Notes under the pieces: generated by a model
What the model saw: only the letters and a program-made list of their open reading frames with translations
Told to the model about the DNA's origin: nothing
Databases searched by the model: none
Source: Gammaproteobacteria bacterium
GTDB taxonomy: Bacteria > Pseudomonadota > Gammaproteobacteria > Enterobacterales > Psychrobiaceae
Direction: 5' to 3'
Assembly (NCBI GenBank): GCA_013214965.1
Contig: JABSRU010000022.1
Coordinates: 1 to 64,000, forward strand
DNA: 64,000 bases
Shown: positions 29,509 to 39,618 of the stretch, piece by piece
Layout of the letters: each line of letters opens with the position of its first letter
Numbering within the stretch: the stretch's first letter is position 1
Translations under genes and position numbers: made by a program

Positions 29509-29523
29509 GAAAATTATGGTGCG

Positions 29524-30156
29524 TTAGTCTGTTTTTTCTTTAAATTCACACAAATCTTCAATGAGGCAAGAACCACATCGGGGTTTTCTGGCAATGCATG
29601 TATAACGACCTAGTAGAATCAACCAATGGTGAACATCCACCATAAATTCTTTGGGAATAACTTTGAGTAATTTTTGTTCCACTAAGTCGACATTTTTTCC
29701 CATCGCGAGCTTAGTCCGATTTGATACACGAAAAATATGAGTATCAACGGCGATAGTAGGCCAACCAAACGCAGTATTTAAAACAACATTGGCTGTCTTA
29801 CGTCCGACACCTGGTAACGCTTCTAGTGCTGCTCTATCTTGCGGCACTTCGCCATTATGCAGTTCGACCAGCATTTGACAGGCTTTATTGACGTTAACGG
29901 CTTTGGTGTTAAATAAACCAATCGTCTTAATATACTGTTTTAAACCATCAACGCCTAAATCTGCAATCGCCTGTGGTGTATTCGCCACCGGAAATAATTT
30001 ACGGGTTGCTTTATTCACACTGACATCCGTTGCCTGCGCCGATAATGTTACTGCAACTAGCAATTCAAAAGGGGAACTAAATTCAAGTTCAGTCTCTGGA
30101 TGTGGGTTATCGTCGCGCAATATTTCAAGAATTTTCTGGCGCTTTTGCTTATTCAT
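29524..30156 (-). CDS. nth: endonuclease III
   Basis: A 210-residue base-excision repair glycosylase/AP lyase for oxidised pyrimidines. The helix-hairpin-helix [12 protein letters not shown] has the catalytic Lys, the catalytic Asp is in VDTHIFRV, and a C-terminal 4Fe-4S ligand pattern C-x6-C-x2-C-x5-C is present ([17 protein letters not shown]). Length matches E. coli Nth (211). It overlaps rnfE by four bases and is the last gene of the rnf operon, as in many gammaproteobacteria. Confidence 0.97.
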   Translation of the reverse strand: MNKQKRQKILEILRDDNPHPETELEFSSPFELLVAVTLSAQATDVSVNKATRKLFPVANTPQAIADLGVDGLKQYIKTIGLFNTKAVNVNKACQMLVELHNGEVPQDRAALEALPGVGRKTANVVLNTAFGWPTIAVDTHIFRVSNRTKLAMGKNVDLVEQKLLKVIPKEFMVDVHHWLILLGRYTCIARKPRCGSCLIEDLCEFKEKTD

Positions 30157-30848
30157 GACTTGCTGACCCTAACTCGTTGTGGTTTTTCGCTTTCTACCGG
30201 GGGTTCAAATACCGATTCAACTTTTGAGTTAAGCGCATTTTTTAATGCAATAATAAAACCTAGCACGACAAAAGCCCCTGGAGGAAGCATGATAAATAAA
30301 AATGATTGATCAATCTTAACTATTTCAATACGAAGCACAGTGGCCCAATCGCCGAGCAATAAATGAGCCCCATCAAATAAAGTGCCTTGCCCTAAAAACT
30401 CTCGTACACTACCGAGTAATAGCAAAACAATGGTGAAGCCTAATCCCATAATAAAACCATCGTAAATTGAAGGCAGTAGGGTGTTTTTCGAGGCGTATGC
30501 TTCAGCGCGTCCAATAATAATGCAGTTAGTCACAATCAACGGTAAAAAAATCCCTAAGGATTGATAAAGCCCATAGGCATAAGCATTAAATAGTAACTGA
30601 ACACAGGTGACGAATCCCGCAATGATCATCACAAAAATTGGTATTCTAATTTCTTTTGGGATCCATTGTCTGACCAGTGATATAGTGCCATTAGAACCGA
30701 CCATCACCGCAATGGTTGCAATCCCCATTCCTAACGCATTAGTCAAGGTTGAAGTCACCGCTAATAGTGGACAAAGACCAAGTAACTGCACCAAACCTGG
30801 ATTATTTTTCCATAAACCCTGCCAGGTTAATTCAGCATATCTGTTCAT
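30153..30848 (-). CDS. rnfE: Rnf complex subunit RnfE
   Basis: A 231-residue polytopic inner-membrane subunit of the Rnf ferredoxin:NAD+ oxidoreductase / SoxR-reducing complex. The N-terminal '[21 protein letters not shown]' region (core [14 protein letters not shown]) and about six membrane helices are typical. RnfA and RnfE are paralogues with inverted topology that hold a membrane-embedded Fe-S cluster; the Cys in GLCPLLA fits that. Starts immediately at the end of rnfG, and overlaps nth. Confidence 0.95.
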   Translation of the reverse strand: MNRYAELTWQGLWKNNPGLVQLLGLCPLLAVTSTLTNALGMGIATIAVMVGSNGTISLVRQWIPKEIRIPIFVMIIAGFVTCVQLLFNAYAYGLYQSLGIFLPLIVTNCIIIGRAEAYASKNTLLPSIYDGFIMGLGFTIVLLLLGSVREFLGQGTLFDGAHLLLGDWATVLRIEIVKIDQSFLFIMLPPGAFVVLGFIIALKNALNSKVESVFEPPVESEKPQRVRVSKS

Positions 30849-31480
30849 TATTTATCTCCACAACGTTGCGTTTGTGTTGTCAACATTTTTTTATTTAATT
30901 GAAAATAAATCAAGCTATTTTTTACGGCATTAACCACTGCTCGTGGTGTGATGGTTGCGCCAGTAAATTGATCAAATTGGCCACCATCTTTTTTGACCTG
31001 CCAAGTGGCATCTTTATGATCTTGAATACTATGGCTCGTAAATGAATGAATCCAATCTGATTTTTTTAGCTCGATCTTATCACCTAATCCTGGTGTTTCT
31101 TGATGAGATAACGTTCGGACGCCCGTGATTATGCCATTAAAGTTTATCCCGACAATTAAATTAATATTACCATTATAGCCATTGGGCGCTGTGGTTTCTA
31201 ACGCTACGGCAACCGGCTTGTCACCTTTAAAGGCAATGAATGCTCGCTGAGTTTTTTTTGATCCTAAAAACTGTAAACTTTGCGTTGGCACACAATGCAT
31301 AAATAATTTGTTATCGTAGCTTGCGCGGTCAATAACTTGGTCGAGGGTTTTTAATAGTTGCTTTTGTTCTTGTTGTGCAATTTTCTCTTTGGTGAGATAT
31401 TGAGTCACCGCGACAATACTGGTGACCATTAAGGCAAATGTCGCTAAGATTAAACCATTTTTAGAGATGATCTTATTCAT
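30848..31480 (-). CDS. rnfG: Rnf complex FMN-binding subunit RnfG
   Basis: About 210 residues: one N-terminal membrane helix, then a periplasmic FMN-binding domain with the motif [11 protein letters not shown], whose Thr carries covalent FMN attached by ApbE. I chose the ATG at 31480, which has AGGGGG just upstream; an ATG six codons earlier lies inside rnfD. It shares one base with the rnfE start. Confidence 0.94.
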   Translation of the reverse strand: MNKIISKNGLILATFALMVTSIVAVTQYLTKEKIAQQEQKQLLKTLDQVIDRASYDNKLFMHCVPTQSLQFLGSKKTQRAFIAFKGDKPVAVALETTAPNGYNGNINLIVGINFNGIITGVRTLSHQETPGLGDKIELKKSDWIHSFTSHSIQDHKDATWQVKKDGGQFDQFTGATITPRAVVNAVKNSLIYFQLNKKMLTTQTQRCGDK

Positions 31481-32537
31481 TATTTCCCCCTCGACCATAG
31501 GTGGTCGGTTTGGAGTAATAATCGATAACAGGCACCGTCATATTAGCCAGTAGAATGGCAAATGCCATCGCATCAGGGAAGCCACCAAAGGTACGAATAA
31601 CATAGATCAGCAAGCCAATAAAACAGCCGAAAAGTAACCGCCCTTTATTACTGGTTGCAGCCGTTACCGGATCGGTGGCAATGAAAAATGCGCCAAACAT
31701 CGTGGCACCATTAAATAAATGAAAAATTGAAGACCCTTGACTGTCCGGGTTAAGTAAATAACCGATTAAAGAGAAAAATAATAATGATCCGAGTACAGCA
31801 ACAGGGATATGCCAGCGAATAACCTTAAGCTTTAATAGGGCTAATCCCCCGATAGCAAAAGCGATATTAACCCAAAACCAACCAATGCCACCGAGGCTAT
31901 CAAATACTGGTTTTTGCATGCTTTCACCGCTAGTTAACCCTAAGGTTAAATCGGTTTTTAAGGTATCAAGCGGAGTGGCCATCGTGATGCCATCAATGCC
32001 TAATCGTAATTCATGAATCGATAATCCAGTTGTGGTCACACCTGTGAATATCGCGCTAATATAATCAGAAAAACTTAAGACAACATGGCTCAATTCTAAC
32101 GGCATTAACCAGTTGGTCATTGCAACGGGAAAAGAGATTAATAGTAGAACATAGCCGACCATAGCAGGATTAAACAAGTTAAAACCAAGCCCACCGTATA
32201 GCTGTTTAGCGACAATAATAGCAAAACAAGTGCCGATCACACCAATCCACCAAGGCGCTAATGGTGGAATAGAGATACCCAGTAAAATTCCCGTGAGCAA
32301 GGCACTATTATCTTTTAAATTGATAGCAATGTCTTTTTGACGAAGCTTTAGAATAGCCATCTCGCTAAGGATGGCAGTGAGGCAACAAATGGCTATTTGG
32401 AACAATACGCCATAGCCGAAAAAATAAATCAAGGTTGCTACACCGGGTACCGTAGCCAGCATCACACTCGCCATGACTCGAGATGTTTTATTCGTGCCCA
32501 AATTGTGTGGTGACGGTGTCACTGATAAATACATCAT
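31473..32537 (-). CDS. rnfD: Rnf complex subunit RnfD
   Basis: A 354-residue polytopic membrane subunit. The N-terminal 'VTPSPHNLGTNKTSRVM' is characteristic, and TMATPLDTLKT contains the Thr expected to bind FMN covalently. 'FLATDPVTA'-like segment appears as FIATDPVTAATS. It provides part of the electron path and ion channel, together with RnfA and RnfE. It lies eight bases after rnfC. Confidence 0.95.
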   Translation of the reverse strand: MMYLSVTPSPHNLGTNKTSRVMASVMLATVPGVATLIYFFGYGVLFQIAICCLTAILSEMAILKLRQKDIAINLKDNSALLTGILLGISIPPLAPWWIGVIGTCFAIIVAKQLYGGLGFNLFNPAMVGYVLLLISFPVAMTNWLMPLELSHVVLSFSDYISAIFTGVTTTGLSIHELRLGIDGITMATPLDTLKTDLTLGLTSGESMQKPVFDSLGGIGWFWVNIAFAIGGLALLKLKVIRWHIPVAVLGSLLFFSLIGYLLNPDSQGSSIFHLFNGATMFGAFFIATDPVTAATSNKGRLLFGCFIGLLIYVIRTFGGFPDAMAFAILLANMTVPVIDYYSKPTTYGRGGNNE

Positions 32538-32545
32538 CTTACTAA

Positions 32546-34552
32546 TTATCTCTGATCATTATTGTTGTTGGATTGTTGTTGCTCTAGAGCTTTCTTAGCC
32601 TTAGCTTTGGCGATAACGGCAGCGATCCGCGCTTTCTTTGGATCGATTGTTTCGATAGTGTCAGCAACAGTTACTGACTTATCATCATTGCCATTATTGT
32701 TTGCTTGCTCTAGTTCTAGTGTTTTCTTAGCCTTAGCTTTGGCGATAACAGCAGCGATCCTAGCTTTCTTCGGATCGATTGTTTCGATGGTGTCAGCATT
32801 TGTGGATTGGTCATTGCTGCTATCAATCTTTTGTTGTTGCGCTGCTTTTTTTGCTTTCGCACGGGCAATCGCCGCAGCGACTCTAGCTTTTTGTGGATCT
32901 ATGTCATCACTTTCTTGGGCTGCTGGCTCTGGCGATGTTGTTTGCGCTGACTTTTTCGCTTTCGCACGAGCAATCGCCGCAGCAACACGGTCTTTATTTG
33001 GTGCATCGCTTGATTCTTCAGCGGCTGCTTTCTTGGCTTTTATCCGAGCTAAGGCTGCTGCGACGGCATCACCATCACTATTTTTACTCATGGCTGCTTG
33101 ACGCACTTCAGCGGCTTTTTTACTGCGTTCGAGTCGTTCTTGTTTATCTCGCTCAAGTCGAATATTTCGCTGCTCGAAACGATCTTTTGCGCGATCTGCC
33201 TGACGTTTATCTTCGGTCGTTTGTCTTATTTCTGCTTTGGCGACGCGATAATATTGCACTAGAGGAATAGTACTAGGGCAGACAAATGCGCAAGCACCAC
33301 ATTCGATACAGTCAAACAAATTATGGTCATTGAGCTTTTTATGATCTTGGTCTTTGGCAAACCATTGTAATTGCTGTGGCAGTAAGTTTGCGGGGCAAAC
33401 CTGTTCACAATCGCCACAACGAATACAGTTTTGCTCCGGGGGGGCGTCCGGCAACTCATTAATGCTTGCTGCAATGACGCAGTTAGTTGATTTAATAACC
33501 GGCGCATTTATCTGTTGTAGCGCGAAGCCCATCATTGGGCCGCCAATGATAATTTTCTGCTGTGTTTGTGGTTTAAATTGAGCGTGAATTAGTAATTGTT
33601 CAATGCTGGTACCTATAGGCACTTCATAATTACCTGGTTTATCGACTAACTCACCGGTAACCGTGACTATTCGCGATACAATGGGTTCATCAAGCAGCAC
33701 GGCATTAGCAATCGCATGGCTGGTGGCAACATTCTGTACCACAACCCCAATATCTGCTGGGATCTTACCACTAGGCACTTGTTTACTGGTTAGTACCTCA
33801 ATTAATTGTTTTTCGCCACCGGCGGGGTACAGTGTGGGAATAGCTCGCACAATGATGTCAATTATTGACTGCTTGGCTGCTTCTTTCATGGCGGTGATAG
33901 CTTGAGGCTTATTGTCTTCGATCGCAATAATGATACGTTGTGGCTTAAGCAGCTGAGCCATAATCTCAATACCGGCAACAATGCCAGCGCCACGTTCTTG
34001 CATCAGCAGATCGTCGCTGGTGATATAAGGCTCACATTCTGCGCCATTAATAATTAGAAATTCAATCGCGGCCTTAGTCGCCAGTTTGACGGCTGCTGGG
34101 AATCCTGCACCACCGAGCCCCGTGATCCCCGAAAGCTTAATCCGCTCTAGGATCTGTTGATGATCACTGGTGAGTGTTAAAGGCAACTTGGTGCGCCAAG
34201 TATTGAGATGATCAGGAGTTAACACAATAGTTTGGGTTTCAATCCCCGAAATATGACAATTACTGTACTGACAAATATCACTGATAGTACCAGATGTTGG
34301 TGCTATTACCGCCGCCGAAATAAAACCATCTTGCTTAGCCAGTAATTGACCTTTTTGAACCGTGTCACCTATAGCAACGACAGGCACTGCCGGCTGTCCA
34401 ATATGTTGTGATAATGATAAAAACAGCTGCTGCGGCATCTCTATTGTGCTGATGGCGAGCGTCTTCGTTCGCTCTTTGCGAGAAGGCGGATGGATCCCAC
34501 CATGAAATTTCCATTGGTGCCCTTGGTCGACTAGATTAATAATTGTTTTCAA
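32546..34552 (-). CDS. rnfC: Rnf complex subunit RnfC with Lys/Ala-rich C-terminal repeats
   Basis: About 668 residues: a membrane-peripheral NADH- and ferredoxin-side subunit. The N-terminal 'WKFHGGIHPP' is followed by the Gly-rich FMN/NADH region (GITGLGGAGFP, GAECEPYITSD) and two 4Fe-4S motifs, CIRCGDCEQVCP and CIECGACAFVCP. The C-terminus is a coiled, Ala/Lys-rich tail with repeated 'ARIAAVIAKAKAKK' units. I favour a TTG start at 34552, two bases after the rnfB stop and seven bases after GGAG, giving the usual N-terminus; an ATG at 34585 inside rnfB is the alternative. Confidence 0.92.
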   Translation of the reverse strand: MKTIINLVDQGHQWKFHGGIHPPSRKERTKTLAISTIEMPQQLFLSLSQHIGQPAVPVVAIGDTVQKGQLLAKQDGFISAAVIAPTSGTISDICQYSNCHISGIETQTIVLTPDHLNTWRTKLPLTLTSDHQQILERIKLSGITGLGGAGFPAAVKLATKAAIEFLIINGAECEPYITSDDLLMQERGAGIVAGIEIMAQLLKPQRIIIAIEDNKPQAITAMKEAAKQSIIDIIVRAIPTLYPAGGEKQLIEVLTSKQVPSGKIPADIGVVVQNVATSHAIANAVLLDEPIVSRIVTVTGELVDKPGNYEVPIGTSIEQLLIHAQFKPQTQQKIIIGGPMMGFALQQINAPVIKSTNCVIAASINELPDAPPEQNCIRCGDCEQVCPANLLPQQLQWFAKDQDHKKLNDHNLFDCIECGACAFVCPSTIPLVQYYRVAKAEIRQTTEDKRQADRAKDRFEQRNIRLERDKQERLERSKKAAEVRQAAMSKNSDGDAVAAALARIKAKKAAAEESSDAPNKDRVAAAIARAKAKKSAQTTSPEPAAQESDDIDPQKARVAAAIARAKAKKAAQQQKIDSSNDQSTNADTIETIDPKKARIAAVIAKAKAKKTLELEQANNNGNDDKSVTVADTIETIDPKKARIAAVIAKAKAKKALEQQQSNNNNDQR
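32591..32795 (-). repeat. near-identical 73-base repeats in the rnfC tail
   Basis: Bases 32591-32663 and 32723-32795 are nearly identical, 132 bases (44 codons) apart. Each encodes 'ETIDPKKARIAAVIAKAKAKK'-type units (20-residue core). Further diverged copies of the same unit lie upstream in the gene (about 32850-33060). The repeat number of this tail varies among RnfC proteins. Confidence 0.85.
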
Positions 34553-34553
34553 C

Positions 34554-35111
34554 TCAAGACTCCAGCTGCTTAAAAGGGATAGCATTTAACTGCCAATTCC
34601 AATTTTTTGTCGTTTGCGCGACTGGGATCATTTCAATGCAATCGACAGGGCAGGGCTCGACACATAGATCGCAGCCAGTACATTCGTCAATAATGACAGT
34701 ATGCATTTGTTTGGTTGTCCCTAAAATGGCATCGACAGGGCAAGCCTGAATACATTTAGTACAACCGATACAATCATCTTCAATAATAAAGGCTACTTTT
34801 TTGATGACGATATCATCATTATTACTATTATCAGGGATCGGAACACTTAATAAATCGGCAATCTGCTCAATGGTTGCTTTGCCACCGGGTGCACATTTTG
34901 TGATGTCATCACCATTAGCAACAGCTTCAGCATAGGGTCTGCAACCAGGGTAACCACACTGACCACATTGAGTTTGTGGTAATAACAAATCAATTTTTTC
35001 GGCAACAGGATCTTCTTTAACTTTAAATTTTATCGACGCATAGCCAAGTAACAAGCCAAATACCAAGCCAAGTCCGGTAAGAATAATCACGGCAATTAAT
35101 AGAAAACTCAT
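34554..35111 (-). CDS. rnfB: Rnf complex ferredoxin subunit RnfB
   Basis: A 185-residue membrane-anchored iron-sulfur protein. An N-terminal helix (about 4-25) precedes a Fe-S domain with [16 protein letters not shown], then two 4Fe-4S motifs, [12 protein letters not shown] and [12 protein letters not shown]. It accepts electrons from ferredoxin or NADH-derived flow and passes them to the membrane part. It is two bases downstream of rnfA. Confidence 0.96.
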   Translation of the reverse strand: MSFLLIAVIILTGLGLVFGLLLGYASIKFKVKEDPVAEKIDLLLPQTQCGQCGYPGCRPYAEAVANGDDITKCAPGGKATIEQIADLLSVPIPDNSNNDDIVIKKVAFIIEDDCIGCTKCIQACPVDAILGTTKQMHTVIIDECTGCDLCVEPCPVDCIEMIPVAQTTKNWNWQLNAIPFKQLES

Positions 35112-35113
35112 GA

Positions 35114-35692
35114 CTATTTCACCAAGCCGGTAAAGCCCATAAAGGCCAGTGACATTAAGCCTGCGGTGATCATCGCAATGGATGCACCTTTAAAAGGCGC
35201 TGGCACATCGGCTGCTGCAATGCGCTCGCGCATGGCTGAGAACATAATTAACACTAATGAAAATCCAAGTGCAGCGCCAAAGCCATAAACGATGGAATCA
35301 ATAAAATTGTGGTGCTCATTAACATTCAGTAATGCCACACCTAATACCGCACAATTGGTGGTGATCAGGGGTAAGAATATCCCTAGCATTCGATACAGAG
35401 TTGGGCTGGTTTTACGAACCACCATTTCAGTAAATTGAACCACGACTGCTATGACTAAAATAAAGCTTAATGTCCGTAGATATTCTAAACCCACGGGGGC
35501 CAATAAATATTGATTAACAAGATAACTACACAGCGATGCAACCGTCATCACAAACGTTGTGGCCATAGACATGCCGATGGCAGATTCCAGCTTATTGGAA
35601 ACCCCCATAAATGGACATAAGCCAAGGAATTTGACTAACACAAAGTTATTAACTAACACCGTGCCAATTAATAGTAAAACGTACTCAACCAT
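35114..35692 (-). CDS. rnfA: Rnf complex subunit RnfA
   Basis: A 192-residue polytopic inner-membrane subunit with six predicted helices. '[18 protein letters not shown]' at the N-terminus is the family signature; its Cys helps bind the intramembrane Fe-S cluster shared with RnfE. First gene of rnfABCDGE-nth. The 228-base gap to the divergent EamA gene should hold the promoter. Confidence 0.96.
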   Translation of the reverse strand: MVEYVLLLIGTVLVNNFVLVKFLGLCPFMGVSNKLESAIGMSMATTFVMTVASLCSYLVNQYLLAPVGLEYLRTLSFILVIAVVVQFTEMVVRKTSPTLYRMLGIFLPLITTNCAVLGVALLNVNEHHNFIDSIVYGFGAALGFSLVLIMFSAMRERIAAADVPAPFKGASIAMITAGLMSLAFMGFTGLVK

Positions 35693-35920
35693 TGCTCATA
35701 TTTTTTTTATAAAATTATTTCTGTCATTATCCGTGTTTATGGGCTTGGAAACAACCATATTGCAAGTAGGTCTTCAGCTTAAGCACTCAAAAATCGTTGA
35801 TAATTAGATTTGGGTCAAGTAATTTGTGACAGGTTAGTATTTTTATCAAAAAAGCACTTTGCAAACAGGGTCGTAATGGCGGTAAAATCCCCGACTTAAT
35901 TTTAGTTGGATAGCCAAGCC

Positions 35921-36817
35921 ATGAATTTTAGTTCCCGAGATAATTTAGTTGCAATATCGGCACTTTGCGTTGCCATGTTATTATGGGCTAGTTCATTTAT
36001 TGCGCTTAAATTTGCCTTTGATAGTTACTCACCAATGTTTGTTATTTGGGCCAGAATGATTATTGCCTGCGGTTGTTTTTTGTTTTTTAGTCGTCAATTT
36101 ATGCGGTTTTCTTATAAAAAGGGGGACTGGAAGCTATTGTTGGTGATGTGCCTACTTGAGCCGTGTTTATATTTTGTCCTTGAGGCACAAGCTTTGTTAA
36201 ATACTTCAGCCTCACAAGCGGGAACCATTACTGCCTTATTACCATTATTGATTGCTGGTGCCGCTTACTTCATTGTCGATGAACGAGTAACGCGTCGTCA
36301 ATTACAAGGGTTTGGTATCGCATTTATTGGAGTGTTGTGGTTGTCTTTTAGTAGTGAAGCTAATGAATCTGCCCCTAATCCATTATGGGGTAATTTTCTT
36401 GAGTTTTTAGCCATGTGTTGTGCTGCGTTATATAGTGTGTTGTTAAAGCGGTTTAGTGTTCGGTATTCCGCGGTATTTTTAAGTGCTTTTCCGGCGGTAT
36501 GTGGTGCAATATTCTTCTTGCCATTCCAGTTCTTTCTACCAGTACCTGATGTGATCGAATGGCGTGGGTTATGGTCGATTATTTATTTAGGTACTTGCGT
36601 TACGTTGGGCGCATATCTTTGCTATAACTATGCCATATCAAGGATCCCAGTGACCACTGCTGGTGCCTTTGGTAATTTAATCCCGGTCTTTACCGTCGTA
36701 TTAGCTTGGCTAATCTTAGGAGAAGAGCTAACAATGATTCAAATCGCTGCCTGCATGATGGTCGGCATTGGGGTTATTATCAGCCAGTGGCAACCAAAGG
36801 TTCAAACATCACTATAA
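35921..36817 (+). CDS. EamA-family (DMT) transporter
   Basis: A 298-residue inner-membrane protein of the drug/metabolite transporter superfamily, with ten predicted helices in two EamA repeats (LLWASSFIALKFAF; later 'TTAGAFGNLIPVFTVVLAWLI', core AGAFGNLIPVFTVV). These often export amino acids or metabolites; the substrate cannot be told from sequence. I use the ATG at 35921; a TTG five codons earlier is also open. It is a single-gene unit followed by a hairpin terminator. Confidence 0.85.
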   Translation: MNFSSRDNLVAISALCVAMLLWASSFIALKFAFDSYSPMFVIWARMIIACGCFLFFSRQFMRFSYKKGDWKLLLVMCLLEPCLYFVLEAQALLNTSASQAGTITALLPLLIAGAAYFIVDERVTRRQLQGFGIAFIGVLWLSFSSEANESAPNPLWGNFLEFLAMCCAALYSVLLKRFSVRYSAVFLSAFPAVCGAIFFLPFQFFLPVPDVIEWRGLWSIIYLGTCVTLGAYLCYNYAISRIPVTTAGAFGNLIPVFTVVLAWLILGEELTMIQIAACMMVGIGVIISQWQPKVQTSL

Positions 36818-36840
36818 TATTTGAACCTGGGTTGATTTTT
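36791..36840 (+). terminator. terminator overlapping the end of the EamA gene
   Basis: AGGTTCAAA (36798-36806) pairs with TTTGAACCT (36820-36828), and the flanking CAACC pairs with GGTTG, followed by ATTTTT. The stem begins inside the last codons of the transporter gene. It lies just before the end of the convergent GGDEF/EAL gene. Confidence 0.75.
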
Positions 36841-38743
36841 ACACTAAATTTGAGATATTTTGGGGTTTGCTAATGAAATAGCCTTGCATGCCATCAATTC
36901 TAAGGTTGTCGACAAAGCGGCGTTCCTCATCATTTTCAATCCCAACGACGATAACCTTTGCCCTTATTTGTCTTGTTAGGTCAATTAGTTGCCTGATGTA
37001 AAATTGATCATCTTTATTTTTCAATAAATCAACAGTGACACTCCGGTCAAATTTAACAAATTCTGGTCGTAGTGTGATTAGCTGTCTAAAACTTAATGGG
37101 GTTGCACCAAAATTAGACAAGGCAACTTTAGAGCCACATCGTCTTAAAATAGAGATTAAATTTTGGGTGTAATCCGAATTTTGTTCAACGGTGGTACAGC
37201 TAATTTCGAAAACTATTTGGTGAGCAATCTCAGGATGTAATAGTAAGTGATGCTCGAGCCAGCTGGCAAAGTCCGTCGATAGAACAGAGCTGGTGGTGAG
37301 TTTAACACCCGCTATGAATCCTTTTAGTTGCCCTTGAGTGATGGCATTAGAGACGTGGTTTATAATTAATTTATCGACATCTTGAGCTCGGTTAAAGCGT
37401 TTTGACATCGCGATTAATGATTGAGTTGAGACATCATTGTTATTTTGATCATAAAAACGAGCAAGTATTTCAATATAAAGTGGAGTGTCACCATGAAAGG
37501 GCACTATCGGTTGATATGAAAGATTTAAATTAGTATTTTTTAATATAATATCGAGAGTTTCTTTCCATTCAATACCGTCCTTGTTCTCTGTCACTGACAG
37601 ATAATGCCAGCTATTAGCTTGATATGTCTGGGCGATCGATACCGCTGTATCGACATTGGCCATGGTGTCAGAGAACTGATCGCCTGTGCGATAACTGACA
37701 ACACCAACAAAGGCAACGTTATTAACTTCTAGATGTTTTTGATAATTATCAAAATGTGTTTTTAACTCACTGGCAAAAATTGTGGTATTGACTTCAGTCT
37801 GGTTCGATAATAAAACGACGAAATCCGCACCACTGACGCGGTACACTTTCGCCTGCTTATTATTTTTTAGACTTTGACGAATTAAGTCTGACACTTTGCT
37901 AATATATCTGTTGCCTTCTTCAAACCCTTGCTCTTTATTGATATGGGATAAGTTGAGGGTATGAATAAAGCATAACTGACCTTGATGAATAATTTTCTGT
38001 TTTGGATCTAATAATTCTTTAAGATCTTTATTGAATACGACCCGATTACCAAAACCTGTCAGTTCATCTGTAAAAGCTTCTTGTTGTAATAATTTGTTCT
38101 CTTTAGCTATCTCTGCTATTTTTCGACTAACGGTGGCGCTTATTTTGGCGATCGCTAAGTTTAACGGTTTTATTTCATCGATCATTTGTTCATTTATTTG
38201 TTCGTCGCTAAAAACGAACTTACTCATCAACGTTAACTTTTCAGTCATCTCTGTGATAGGTTGTGACAGGTATCGTCCGATTATCCACTTAATGATTACC
38301 GTCACTAAAATATAAGAAGCGGTGATAACAATCAGTAAAATCAACATCATTTGTTGAAAGTGCCGCATTATTGATGATAAATCTAATGTATATTTTATCT
38401 GTTGTTCGCCAATAACTATCTGCTGTTCTGAAAGTAGATTTGTGCCCCTTAAGGTCAAAGAAATAATAGGTAAATTAATTAAGTCTTCAGACAAAAATTG
38501 GAAATAGGGCGCTGTTGATGACTCTATCGAAAAAGAATGATAAATATAGTCAGCATTTAAATTGTCATAGATAATTTCTGATGCTAAATTTTGGTTAACT
38601 AAAAACTCTAGCCTTTGATTGTGATGAACTAATTCATCATCAATTTGTTGCGTCATTACAATAAGTTGGGATATTAAACTTATAATAACAAAGAAAGTAA
38701 ATATCGAATATACGGCCCAGTTCAGTTGCCTCTTTAATTTCAT
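36839..38743 (-). CDS. degenerate GGDEF/EAL membrane protein
   Basis: A 634-residue inner-membrane protein: TM1 at about residues 9-31, a periplasmic loop, TM2 at about 132-155, HAMP-like linker, GGDEF and EAL domains. The cyclase motif reads SGADF in place of GGDEF. In the EAL domain the metal-binding DDFGTGYSS segment is SNFGATPLS, losing both Asp, and EAL itself is EIL. It is therefore unlikely to make or cut c-di-GMP and more likely binds it or acts as an adaptor, as known for CsrD and LapD. It resembles CsrD in length and in the 'NSWHYLS' segment, but I do not assign that name. Single gene, convergent with the transporter. Confidence 0.85.
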   Translation of the reverse strand: MKLKRQLNWAVYSIFTFFVIISLISQLIVMTQQIDDELVHHNQRLEFLVNQNLASEIIYDNLNADYIYHSFSIESSTAPYFQFLSEDLINLPIISLTLRGTNLLSEQQIVIGEQQIKYTLDLSSIMRHFQQMMLILLIVITASYILVTVIIKWIIGRYLSQPITEMTEKLTLMSKFVFSDEQINEQMIDEIKPLNLAIAKISATVSRKIAEIAKENKLLQQEAFTDELTGFGNRVVFNKDLKELLDPKQKIIHQGQLCFIHTLNLSHINKEQGFEEGNRYISKVSDLIRQSLKNNKQAKVYRVSGADFVVLLSNQTEVNTTIFASELKTHFDNYQKHLEVNNVAFVGVVSYRTGDQFSDTMANVDTAVSIAQTYQANSWHYLSVTENKDGIEWKETLDIILKNTNLNLSYQPIVPFHGDTPLYIEILARFYDQNNNDVSTQSLIAMSKRFNRAQDVDKLIINHVSNAITQGQLKGFIAGVKLTTSSVLSTDFASWLEHHLLLHPEIAHQIVFEISCTTVEQNSDYTQNLISILRRCGSKVALSNFGATPLSFRQLITLRPEFVKFDRSVTVDLLKNKDDQFYIRQLIDLTRQIRAKVIVVGIENDEERRFVDNLRIDGMQGYFISKPQNISNLV

Positions 38744-38880
38744 TACAAAACTCCGCCGTCAATGGCATAAATTATAAAAATGAGATAAAGAGATTGTACA
38801 CTAGATAATATATATTTGAATTTATTTTTGTAACTAAGTGAATGTATTAGAGATAATTAAACTGAATGGATAAGGTGAAT

Positions 38881-38956
38881 TGGCTCCCCGAGCTGGACTC
38901 GAACCAGCGACATACGGATTAACAGTCCGGCGTTCTACCAACTGAACTATCGGGGA
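38881..38956 (-). tRNA. tRNA-Asn (anticodon GTT)
   Basis: A 76-base cloverleaf read on the minus strand: acceptor TCCCCGA pairs with TCGGGGA-type partner, T-loop GGTTCGAGTCC, anticodon GTT at 38923-38921 within the loop CTGTTAA, and an encoded CCA at 38883-38881. It lies alone between the GGDEF/EAL gene and a long gap. Confidence 0.97.
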
Positions 38957-39618
38957 ACTTCTATTTCATTACTTGTAGATATTGTCTTAAAGACGGAGCG
39001 CATATTAAAGTTTGTATTGGAAACTGTCAACAGTCGATGTTTAAAAAGTTGCTGTTTGCATAACACTTATACGATTAGCGTTATTAATAATCTATATTGA
39101 GTCAAAAAATAACAATTATTGCTTAGTGTGACTATTCTTTTTAAGTGATTCATAATTGACGGCATCTATCTTGTATTATTACCTTGGGTGATAATTTTTT
39201 AAAAAATATTATTTTTAAGTTATCGAAAAAAACAATTGAATTCTCACAATGCTTGCCCCAAAAGGGGTTGCCGATGTTATCCACTAATTCTGTGGATAAC
39301 TCTGTGATAATTGTTTGTTAACCATCATCAAACCCTGTCTGAATGCATCTTTACTAGCATGTTGTTACTTTTTGTACTGAATTGTTATTGTTAATATTTT
39401 CATTGGGTTACGTTTGTCAATAGGGTGTTCTCTGCTAAGTTGTCTTTAACTGCTGATGTCCGAATAACTCAATTTTAGTTTAAATTTTTTTGATTTAATC
39501 ATTTCGTTTTTTGTCAATACTTTCTTGCCGTTTAAACCCGGCTAATGTTGAAATAATATTCATTGTTGATGTGCTTTCTGCTACCATCTGACGTTCTATT
39601 TTTTATGCTGTGAGTTTT
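38957..39618. other. gene-free gap between tRNA-Asn and the MATE gene
   Basis: About 660 AT-rich bases with no convincing reading frame on either strand. It contains a small CCCCAAAAGGGG hairpin at about 39256-39267 and two opposed DnaA-box-like 9-mers (listed separately). It must carry the tRNA-Asn promoter on the minus strand and the promoter of MATE-uvrB on the plus strand, but I cannot place them with certainty. Confidence 0.5.
39277..39299. promoter_or_regulatory. pair of opposed DnaA-box-like sites
   Basis: TTATCCACT at 39277-39285 differs by one base from the DnaA box TTATCCACA, and TGTGGATAA at 39291-39299 is a perfect box in the other orientation. They are five bases apart. The downstream operon contains uvrB, and E. 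coli uvrB is also reported to have a DnaA box upstream. Binding is inferred only. Confidence 0.5.

Noticed and set aside
32562..33101. Long open frame on the plus strand opposite rnfC
   Set aside because: It is the antisense shadow of the Ala/Lys-rich repeats of RnfC, with no ribosome binding site and a repetitive, low-complexity product.
39277..39299. Possible origin of replication because of DnaA boxes
   Set aside because: Only two boxes are seen, with no dnaA, gidA or DUE-like cluster beside them, so they do not make an oriC.
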